DNA of 8,988 nt from an uncultured Gemmatimonadota bacterium (GTDB lineage: Bacteria > Gemmatimonadota > Gemmatimonadetes > Gemmatimonadales > GWC2-71-9), in assembly GCA_913009915.1 (NCBI GenBank), contig CAJVYZ010000082.1, positions 1 through 8,988 on the forward strand, written 5' to 3'. The notes under the pieces were generated by a model, which saw nothing but the letters and a program-made list of their open reading frames with translations, did not search any database and was not told the DNA's origin. The position numbers and the translations under genes are program-made. The stretch's first letter is position 1, and the number at the start of each line of letters is the position of its first letter. Below, piece by piece: positions 1-5,349 of this stretch.

Positions 1-128
1 GTCCGGGCGCCGATGGCCGCCCGCACGTCCCGCTTGTAGAGGATGACGTGGGCCGAGGTGACGACCGCGAGGGCGAACGCGGCCAGGGACACGACCCAGG
101 GCCATGAAGATTTGATAAAATCTGTCAC
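1..128 (-). CDS. Cardiolipin synthase-like (phospholipase D superfamily) protein, N-terminal fragment
   Basis: Reading the minus strand from a GTG at 128-126 gives an open frame of 42 complete codons that runs off the left edge. It has a short polar N-terminus, one hydrophobic helix (about residues 9-25, PWVVSLAAFALAVVTSA), then HVILYKRDVRAAIG. That helix-plus-HxxLxKRDxRAAIG pattern is typical of the PLDc_N leader of bacterial cardiolipin synthases, which join phosphatidylglycerol molecules at the inner membrane. The catalytic HKD motifs would lie outside the window, so the enzyme assignment rests on the leader alone. An in-frame TAG lies just upstream and no ATG is available, so GTG is the likely start; no strong Shine-Dalgarno is visible. 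The gene is divergent from the TonB receptor. Other membrane proteins with the same leader, such as short regulators, remain possible. Confidence 0.6.
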   Translation of the reverse strand, partial: MTDFIKSSWPWVVSLAAFALAVVTSAHVILYKRDVRAAIGAR

Positions 129-141
129 AAGGCTCTATGAA
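112..141 (+). promoter_or_regulatory. Possible sigma70-like promoter for the receptor operon
   Basis: TTGATA (112-117) and TATGAA (136-141) are separated by 18 bases and match the -35 and -10 consensus at 5/6 and 4/6 positions. Transcription would start near 148 and give a receptor mRNA with a leader of about 240 bases. The -35 box would lie inside the start of the divergent gene. This is a weak prediction from base pattern only. On the opposite strand, TAGAAT (171-166) could be a -10 for the cardiolipin-synthase-like gene, but no good -35 accompanies it. Confidence 0.2.
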
Positions 142-386
142 GTTGCGGGATCTGGCATCCGGACGATTCTATCGGCCACCGGCACCTCCACCACGTGGGT
201 GAGCCCAGTCGCACTGGGTTTGCGCGCAACCGGAGGAATCGCTAACGGGGATTATACGGAGACCTGGGTCCGTAGTCGACCCCGCGTGGATGGGTAACAC
301 TGCCAATACCGCCGCTAGCCATCGGGTAGTAATGATGGTCCGTCATTCGTGCGTGCCCTCAGTACACTACGCCCCGAGACGGAATC
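129..386. other. Divergent intergenic region with small inverted repeats
   Basis: No coding sequence is convincing here. Visible structure: a hairpin AGCCCAGT/ACTGGGTT with a 3-base loop (202-220, one G-T pair), and ACGGA/TCCGT arms around 255-272 with GACC/GGTC nested between them. These could belong to an mRNA leader of the receptor gene. I compared the stretch by eye with the conserved cores of cobalamin, TPP, SAM and c-di-GMP riboswitches and found none. Just before the receptor ATG there is only a weak purine stretch (GAGACGGA), so its ribosome binding site is not strong. Confidence 0.4.
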
Positions 387-2564
387 ATGATCAGCTACCT
401 CAAGCATCCATCGACATGGCAGCGGACACGGTTGGCGTTGTCGCTCGCCGTGCTCGCGGCGGTCCCTACCGCCGCCCTGGCGCAGCAAGACACGACCGCA
501 GCCCCCATCGAGCTCGAACCGATCACGGTCACGGCCACCCGAACCCCCCAGCAGGTATTCAACACGGCCAATCCGGTGTTCGTGGTCGATACGGCCGGAA
601 TCCGACGGCAGACACCCAACACGGCGGCCGATCTGTTCCGGCTCCTCCCGGGGCTCGACATCACCGGGGTCGGCCCCAACCAGATCCGACCCATCATCCG
701 TGGCCAGCGGGGACAGCGCATCCTCCTGCTGGAGAACGGGTTGCGGCTCAACAACGCCCGGCGGCAGCAGGACTTCGGTGAACTTCCCGCCCTGGTCGAT
801 GTCAACGAAATCGACCGCGTGGAGGTCGTCCGAGGCCCGCTCTCGGTCCTCTACGGCACCGACGCCATCGGCGGCGCCGTCAATCTGATCAAGCGTACCT
901 ACCCGAGCGCGGCCAATGAAGGCGTTCATGGCCAGGTGTCGTTCCTGGCAAGTGGCCGTGACGATCAGGTACGCCCCAACGGAGCCATCTCGTGGCGCGG
1001 GGGTAAGGTCGGGGTTCAGGCCAGCGCCACCTATCGCAATGCCCAGCCGTACACTGCTCCCGGGGGAACCTTCGGCGCCATAACGTTGCCGGGAGAGACA
1101 ACGGTGTTCGATACCGGTGTCCAGGACGAGAGTTATCTACTCGGGCTCGGTGTCGACCTCAGTGAACGACACGCGGTCTACGGCGAGGCCACATACTATC
1201 AAGCGCGTGACGCCGGGTTCGGACGAATCGACGAAGCCCTGTTTGGTCCGGGGACGCCCTTCATCCAGATTCTCTATCCCAACCAGGAGGTCTCCCGCTT
1301 CACTCTCGGGTATGACGGGAAGGGGTTGGACTGGGGCATCGCCGACCGCGCCGGCGTAAAAGTCTACTACGGGCGCAACCAGCGGGATCTCGACTTCAAC
1401 GTGTTCGTTCCGTTCGGCCCAGGGGCGGGGCTTGCGCTAACCCAGGATGGTTTCACCGACGTCAAGACGGCCGGCGCCCGGCTGGAGGCCATGAAGGTCG
1501 TCGGCGGACGCCACCTGGTGACGTACGGGCTGGATCTCTTCCGGGACCACAGCGACAACACCCTCGTCTCCACCACGATTTTCATCGGCGGCGGGCCGCC
1601 ACCGTCGACTGACTCGACACCGTCGGTCCCCAATGCCACCTATCGCAGTGCCGGTGCTTTCGTCCAGGGAGAATTTCATCTTGGCGATCGGTTCACGACT
1701 GTCCTGGGCCTTCGTGGGCAAGAGGTGCGAGCCAAGACTCGGGAAACTCCGGGGTTGACCGAGCCGCAGATCGAGAGTGTGGATCGCACCGTCGTTGGCT
1801 CAGCCAACCTCCTGTTCGCCGTGACTCGTGAACTCAACCTGATCGGGGCCGTCGGCCGTGGGTTTCGGGCACCCAATATCGTGGAATTGTTTTTCAACGG
1901 CTTCACACCAGAAGGCCAAGCGTTCCAGCAGCCCAACCCGGACCTCGAGGCCGAGACCAGCGTCAACGTCGACGTCGGATTTAAATGGCGGCGGCGGAAC
2001 CTGTATCTGGAGGCGTTCGCCTACCAGAACACCATCCGTAACGGCATCCGCATCGCCGCCACGGGCGACACCACGTCGAGCGGGTTCCCCGTGTTGCAGA
2101 ACGTCAACGTCGAGCAGCTCCGTTTCCGCGGTGTGGAAGTCATGGCTCAGGTGGGACTGGGAGCCGGGTTCTGGGTCGAGGGCAACTACGCCCATCAGTC
2201 GTCCAAAGACGTCGACGATCCCGCCAACCCGGTCGGCGATTCCTATTCCGACAAGGTCGTTGGGGAGCTGAGTTACCGACGCCCGAGCGGTCGGTTCATG
2301 CTGGCCTATCGTATCCGCCACAACGGCGAACAGAAGGACAACGTTCCGGCGGGGAGCGTCATCGGCCCAGTGCTGCCGGCGTTCACCGTGCACGAAGTGT
2401 ACGGCTCGCTGCGACTGCCGGATGTGGCGAGGACGCGGAACACTGTGAGCCTCACGGTGCGAAACCTGACGAATACCCTGTACGCCGAGTTCGCCAACAC
2501 GACGGGGCTGTTCCGTCCCGATCCCGGGCGCAACGTCATCGTCACCTGGACGACCGCCTTCTAG
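387..2564 (+). CDS. TonB-dependent outer-membrane receptor
   Basis: A 725-residue complete receptor. Residues 1-32 form a signal peptide (basic RTR, then a hydrophobic run ending ALA before QQD). A TonB-box-like segment, EPITVTATR, lies at 44-52. The plug domain covers roughly 53-168, with the family signature DRVEVVRGPLSVLYGTDAIGG at about 143-163. The rest is a beta-barrel with alternating aromatic strands and ends WTTAF, the terminal phenylalanine expected for BAM-mediated insertion. Such proteins import iron complexes, cobalamin, metals or sugars, using energy from TonB-ExbB-ExbD. The size and CirA/BtuB-like plug suggest a siderophore, haem, metal or cobalamin-type ligand, but nothing here fixes the substrate: no Fur box, riboswitch or ABC transporter was seen nearby. 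The next gene starts 32 bases after the stop and is probably co-transcribed. The function class is very secure; the ligand is unknown. Confidence 0.95.
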   Translation: MISYLKHPSTWQRTRLALSLAVLAAVPTAALAQQDTTAAPIELEPITVTATRTPQQVFNTANPVFVVDTAGIRRQTPNTAADLFRLLPGLDITGVGPNQIRPIIRGQRGQRILLLENGLRLNNARRQQDFGELPALVDVNEIDRVEVVRGPLSVLYGTDAIGGAVNLIKRTYPSAANEGVHGQVSFLASGRDDQVRPNGAISWRGGKVGVQASATYRNAQPYTAPGGTFGAITLPGETTVFDTGVQDESYLLGLGVDLSERHAVYGEATYYQARDAGFGRIDEALFGPGTPFIQILYPNQEVSRFTLGYDGKGLDWGIADRAGVKVYYGRNQRDLDFNVFVPFGPGAGLALTQDGFTDVKTAGARLEAMKVVGGRHLVTYGLDLFRDHSDNTLVSTTIFIGGGPPPSTDSTPSVPNATYRSAGAFVQGEFHLGDRFTTVLGLRGQEVRAKTRETPGLTEPQIESVDRTVVGSANLLFAVTRELNLIGAVGRGFRAPNIVELFFNGFTPEGQAFQQPNPDLEAETSVNVDVGFKWRRRNLYLEAFAYQNTIRNGIRIAATGDTTSSGFPVLQNVNVEQLRFRGVEVMAQVGLGAGFWVEGNYAHQSSKDVDDPANPVGDSYSDKVVGELSYRRPSGRFMLAYRIRHNGEQKDNVPAGSVIGPVLPAFTVHEVYGSLRLPDVARTRNTVSLTVRNLTNTLYAEFANTTGLFRPDPGRNVIVTWTTAF

Positions 2565-2583
2565 CGACCTCGGTCGCCTTTAC

Positions 2584-2589
2584 AAGGAG
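2584..2589 (+). promoter_or_regulatory. Ribosome binding site of the 7-TM protein gene
   Basis: AAGGAG ends 7 bases before the ATG at 2597. It is the best Shine-Dalgarno in the window and it fixes the start of the downstream gene. It lies in the 32-base gap after the receptor stop codon. Confidence 0.8.
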
Positions 2590-2596
2590 CACGATC

Positions 2597-3334
2597 ATGC
2601 GGAGTGCAGTCCACTACATCCCAATCGCGACCACCGTGTTCGCCCTGGCGTTCGCCATCGTGGTGTTGCGCGGTTGGCGCCGCGAGCCGGGCAAACTCCA
2701 CCTGGCCTGGTGGGGATTTGGGTTGCTCATGTACGGCCTGGGGACCCTCACCGAATCGTTGACCACCCTCTTCGGCTGGCAAGAGGGTGTGTTCCGGATG
2801 TGGTACATCTCGGGAGCGCTGCTGGGAGGCGCCCCCCTCGCCCAGGGCACCATATATCTCCTCCTGCGCCGGCGAACGGCGAACATCCTGACGGCCCTGC
2901 TGGTGCCCGTCATCACCACAGCAGCCGTGTGCGTCCTCCTCAGCCCGATCAACCACGCCGCCGTCGAGCCGTACCGGCTCTCGGGAGCCGCGCTCGAGTG
3001 GCACTGGGTGCGCCTGTTCAGTCCGTTCATCAACTTGTACGCGGCCACGTTCCTCATCGGGGGCGCGCTGGTGTCCGCCTGGCGCTACCGCACCCAAGCG
3101 GCCATGCGCCACCGATATCTTGGCAACATCGCCATCGCCATCGGCGCCTTGCTTCCGGGGATCGGGGGTACCTTCACCCGGTTTGGCTACGTAGAGGTTC
3201 TCTACGTCACCGAGTTCCTCGGATTGGCCCTCATTTGGCTGGGATATCAGACGATCGTGCGGGGCGGGCAGCGAGCAGTACCAGCACCATCACTCAACAG
3301 GGCGCCTTCGCCGGCTCCCACGACAAGCGCCTAG
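2597..3334 (+). CDS. Seven-transmembrane-helix protein of unknown function
   Basis: The gene encodes 245 residues. Seven hydrophobic helices are visible at about 6-25, 37-57, 68-90, 95-117, 138-161, 174-193 and 199-221. They are joined by short loops, with arginine-rich ones (RGWRRE, RRRT, RYRTQAAMRHR) on what would be the cytoplasmic side, and followed by a Pro/Ala/Ser-rich tail with no clear domain. The start is set by AAGGAG seven bases upstream. Its position 32 bases behind the TonB receptor, on the same strand, suggests an operon and an inner-membrane role linked to the receptor's substrate, for example sensing or moving it across the inner membrane; this is inference. The layout loosely resembles the 7-TM sensor modules found before histidine kinases, but no kinase or cyclase domain follows. 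I do not recognise the family. The reading frame and start are well supported. Confidence 0.8.
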   Translation: MRSAVHYIPIATTVFALAFAIVVLRGWRREPGKLHLAWWGFGLLMYGLGTLTESLTTLFGWQEGVFRMWYISGALLGGAPLAQGTIYLLLRRRTANILTALLVPVITTAAVCVLLSPINHAAVEPYRLSGAALEWHWVRLFSPFINLYAATFLIGGALVSAWRYRTQAAMRHRYLGNIAIAIGALLPGIGGTFTRFGYVEVLYVTEFLGLALIWLGYQTIVRGGQRAVPAPSLNRAPSPAPTTSA

Positions 3335-3403
3335 CCAGGTACCACCAGCGGTACAGCAAACAACGACACCACGTCGGCCATCTCGTCCTGCCGGTCATGG
3401 CGA

Positions 3404-3435
3404 GACGGCCGTCGTCGAGCGTTCCTTCGGCCGTC
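3404..3435. other. GC-rich inverted repeat, possible transcript end of the receptor operon
   Basis: GACGGCCG (3404-3411) and CGGCCGTC (3428-3435) are perfect 8-base arms around a 16-base loop, about 70 bases after the 7-TM gene stop. No T tract follows on either strand, so it is not a classical intrinsic terminator. It could protect an mRNA 3' end or be chance in GC-rich DNA. Confidence 0.3.
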
Positions 3436-3494
3436 CCGTACAACACCGCGGCGTTCGACCCACGCCGGTTGGCGGTTGTGCCATCATCCCATGA

Positions 3495-3650
3495 AGCAAT
3501 TTTCACAGCGATCTCACCGAGACTTACGTCCCGGTGATGCAGGCTTCCGGCGTGGATCAGGCCGGAGTCGCCATGAGCAAGCATGAAATAGCACTACCAC
3601 GGTCATTTTCCCCAGGCCTCGGCTTGACGATCTCGATGGGGGAGGGGTAA
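3495..3650 (+). pseudogene. Possible degraded C-terminus of an amidohydrolase/phosphotriesterase-like enzyme
   Basis: Immediately after an in-frame TGA (3492-3494), this frame reads 51 residues to a TAA at 3648-3650. Its first part, LTETYVPVMQASGVDQAGVA, resembles the tail of phosphotriesterase-family amidohydrolases (pattern VPxLRxxGVxxxxIxxM...NPRR, from memory). There is no in-frame start before a late ATG, no ribosome binding site and no upstream domain in the same frame, so if it is real it is a remnant, not a gene. The residues after about position 36 show no resemblance. The similarity is short and judged by eye, and it may be coincidental. Confidence 0.2.
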
Positions 3651-3703
3651 CTAGTAGGCGGCACTCAGTAATCAGTGAGCAGTAGGCAATGCCCGGCAGC
3701 CAG
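3648..3703. repeat. Degenerate period-7 tandem repeat (TNANCAG type)
   Basis: About eight consecutive heptamers can be laid in phase across this stretch. The clearest are CACTCAG, TAATCAG, TGAGCAG and TAGGCAA at 3662-3689; the outer ones (3648-3661 and 3690-3703) are more diverged. The TGAGCAG unit occurs again at the 3' end of the EEP gene (5295-5301). The array is non-coding and lies about 65-120 bases upstream of the EEP start. Confidence 0.55.
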
Positions 3704-3727
3704 AGGGACCCAGGCCAGCCTATCACG

Positions 3728-3755
3728 CGCACGACGTACCACGCACGACGCACCC
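3728..3755. repeat. Period-7 tandem repeat (CGCACGA type), four units
   Basis: Four heptamers in phase: CGCACGA, CGTACCA, CGCACGA, CGCACCC. The array sits directly upstream of the ribosome binding site of the EEP gene, so it would be in or beside that gene's mRNA leader. Its sequence differs from the neighbouring TNANCAG array but has the same period. Confidence 0.55.
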
Positions 3756-3757
3756 CG

Positions 3758-3764
3758 AAAAGGA
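3758..3764 (+). promoter_or_regulatory. Ribosome binding site of the EEP lipoprotein gene
   Basis: AAAAGGA ends four bases before the ATG at 3769. Spacing is slightly short but the motif supports that ATG, which also gives a proper lipoprotein signal peptide at the N-terminus. Confidence 0.6.
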
Positions 3765-3768
3765 TTAC

Positions 3769-5304
3769 ATGTCACGATCGCTCATCCTTCTCCTGTGCTG
3801 CACGGCGATGGCCTGCGGCGAGGGTGCGCCCCAGGCTTCGGCGCGCATTGTGCTCGACGGCCGGTTCGCCGATTGGGAACCGGTTGCGCCGATCGGCGGC
3901 GATGAGTTGGATCCAGGGACCGGGGCCGGCCTGGGACGGTTGTGGGTCACCAACGACGAGTACTCCCTCCTGGTGCGGTTCCAAGTGATGCCGGAACTGA
4001 GCCTCCAGGCGGACAACGATCTCGAGTTGTGTCTGGACAGCGACAACGACGCTACCACGGGTCGTTCGGTCCACGGCATCGGCGCCGAATTGTGCTGGCG
4101 CTTCGGCGACCGGCGAGGGACGTTCGTGAGCGCCGCCGGGGACACCGAGGTCGAGCACCAGCACGTTGGCCTGGTCACCGCGCCGACGGTAACGGGCACG
4201 GAATTCGAAATCGGCCTGGCCCTCGACGCCCAACCCGCTGGGGTGCCGTTGTTCCCGGGCGACACCGTGGGCCTGGTCTTGCTGGACGGGGCCAGCGGGG
4301 CGGTGGTACCAGCGGCACCGGGAGGGGCGCGGTACCAGCTGCGCGGCGACTCCCCTCCCCCGCTCGCGCCGATCGACATCGCCCGATACGACGCCAGCCA
4401 TGTCCGGCTGCTGAGCTACAACCTCAACAACCACCTGACCGATCCGGAACGGCGGACGGCCCTGGCGCGCATCCTCAACGCCGTCGACGCCGACGTCATT
4501 CTGCTCCAGGAGGTTAGAGACACCCCGACCGAGGAGGCGGTCGCCTACGTGCTGGCGCTGCTCGACCGCGGCCAAGACACGTGGTACACTGCCAAGGTCG
4601 GGGGCGAGAACACGGTGATTCTGAGTTCCTTTCCCATCCTGCGGGCTGATTCGCTGGGGGACAGCGGCGGCTTGCTGTTGCGGCTGGGCGAGGGCGAGGG
4701 CAGCGGGGGCAGCGAGGGCAGCGAGGGCAGCGAGGGCAGCGAGGGCAGCGAGGGCAGCGAGGGCAGCGAGGGGCAGGATTTGCTCTTGCTGGTAGCGTTG
4801 TCAATGCCGTGTTGTGACGAATCGCAGCGTCGGGCGGCGGAAGCGGACCTCATTGCCGGTTATGTGCGGGATGCCAAGTCGGGGGCCGGCGAGTTTGGGG
4901 TTCCCGAGGGCACGCCCATCGTGCTGATGGGTGACGCCAACCTGGTGGGGCTGGTGCGAGACCGGCGCACGCTGCAATACGGTGAGATCGTCGATACGAT
5001 AAACCACGGGCCGGGCGCGCTTCCCGACTGGGACGACACACCGCTCGCCGATCTCGTGCCGCGCCTTACCCACCGGCCGCAAGCATTCACCTGGCACGGC
5101 GAAGACTTCCCGCCGGGCCGATTGGATTATGTGTTGTACAGCGATGCGGTGCTGGACCTCGGCAACCGGTTCGTGTTGTACACGCCGTCGCTGCCGCAGG
5201 AGACGCTGGAGGATTGGAGACTGGCAGTAGAGGATACCGACGTGGTAACGGATCACCTACCGGTGGTGGCAGATCTGATCTTGCGAGGGAATAGTGAGCA
5301 GTGA
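3769..5304 (+). CDS. Probable lipoprotein with CBM9/DOMON-like domain and endonuclease/exonuclease/phosphatase domain
   Basis: A 511-residue protein in three parts. Residues 1-16 are a lipoprotein-type signal with Cys16 (AMAC, a slightly atypical lipobox), so it is probably membrane-anchored outside the cytoplasm. Residues ~27-195 form a beta-rich domain opening with DGRFADWE, the DGxxxDW pattern of CBM9/DOMON-like sandwiches. Residues ~210-506 are an EEP (DNase I-like) metal-dependent phosphoesterase: LLSYNLN with Asn218, ILLQEV with Glu248, NTVILSSFPI at 281-290, MGDANL with Asp389 and Asn391, RLDYVLYS with Asp453, and TDHLPV with Asp495/His496. The histidine usually expected in the central strand (HLxCC-type) is replaced: here it reads ALSMPCC, with Ser345. 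A (Ser-Glu-Gly)n stretch from a 9-bp repeat fills 312-335, in a loop just before that strand. The substrate could be nucleic acid, phospholipid or a sugar phosphate. The gene ends inside a heptamer array, 45 bases before the SulP gene. Confidence 0.87.
   Translation: MSRSLILLLCCTAMACGEGAPQASARIVLDGRFADWEPVAPIGGDELDPGTGAGLGRLWVTNDEYSLLVRFQVMPELSLQADNDLELCLDSDNDATTGRSVHGIGAELCWRFGDRRGTFVSAAGDTEVEHQHVGLVTAPTVTGTEFEIGLALDAQPAGVPLFPGDTVGLVLLDGASGAVVPAAPGGARYQLRGDSPPPLAPIDIARYDASHVRLLSYNLNNHLTDPERRTALARILNAVDADVILLQEVRDTPTEEAVAYVLALLDRGQDTWYTAKVGGENTVILSSFPILRADSLGDSGGLLLRLGEGEGSGGSEGSEGSEGSEGSEGSEGSEGQDLLLLVALSMPCCDESQRRAAEADLIAGYVRDAKSGAGEFGVPEGTPIVLMGDANLVGLVRDRRTLQYGEIVDTINHGPGALPDWDDTPLADLVPRLTHRPQAFTWHGEDFPPGRLDYVLYSDAVLDLGNRFVLYTPSLPQETLEDWRLAVEDTDVVTDHLPVVADLILRGNSEQ
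4702..4773 (+). repeat. In-frame 9-bp minisatellite in the EEP gene
   Basis: Eight head-to-tail 9-mers of consensus AGCGAGGGC. Six units (4711-4764) are identical, the first (4702-4710) and last (4765-4773) differ by one base, and a shorter GAGGGC motif precedes them. Each unit encodes Ser-Glu-Gly, so gain or loss of units keeps the frame and only changes the length of an acidic flexible loop in the EEP domain. The near identity of units suggests recent expansion or ongoing slippage. Confidence 0.95.
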
Positions 5305-5315
5305 ACAGTGTATGG
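5288..5315. repeat. Period-7 repeat (TGARCAG type) covering the EEP stop codon
   Basis: Heptamers GGAATAG, TGAGCAG, TGAACAG and TGTATGG lie in phase. The TGA of the third unit (5302-5304) is the EEP stop, so the protein's last residues (NSEQ) are encoded by the repeat. A 10-base direct repeat, AGTGAGCAGT, is shared with the array upstream of the gene (3674-3683 and 5293-5302). Confidence 0.55.
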
Positions 5316-5349
5316 GAACCCATGAGCCTTCGACCGACGACCGCCCCTT

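Larger units (their letters stand above)
3335..3768. other. 434-base intergenic region without an intact gene
   Basis: The stretch after the 7-TM gene contains no frame with convincing coding character over a useful length. It holds a GTACC/GGTAC hairpin right after the 7-TM stop (3339-3354), a longer GC-rich hairpin (3404-3435), a possible degraded coding segment (3495-3650), and two period-7 repeat arrays (3648-3703 and 3728-3755). A TTGACG at 3624-3629 could be a -35 element for the EEP gene, but no convincing -10 follows it. The long frames crossing here in other phases look like shadows or chance. Confidence 0.5.

Noticed and set aside
43..297. An 84-codon plus-strand frame at the left edge
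   Set aside because: The minus strand here carries a recognisable cardiolipin-synthase-type leader; the plus frame has no features.
129..386. Cobalamin riboswitch upstream of the receptor
   Set aside because: A GCACTGGG stretch looked promising, but the other conserved boxes are missing and the GCACTGGG belongs to a simple hairpin.
1800..2393. A 197-codon minus-strand frame opposite the TonB receptor
   Set aside because: Antisense to well-supported barrel sequence; no signal, domain or ribosome binding site.
2674..3537. A 287-codon plus-strand frame overlapping the 7-TM gene
   Set aside because: It is out of phase with the 7-TM gene, which has a strong ribosome binding site and seven clear helices. 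The frame is rich in Pro, His, Arg and Gly, as expected of a shadow frame in GC-rich DNA.
3772..4575. A 267-codon minus-strand frame opposite the EEP gene
   Set aside because: Entirely antisense to a gene with all main family motifs; its composition is typical of a shadow and no domain is recognisable.
4514..4853. Minus-strand frames with Cys-Pro-Arg or Leu-Pro-Ser repeats
   Set aside because: They are antisense readings of the Ser-Glu-Gly minisatellite in the EEP gene, not separate repeat proteins.
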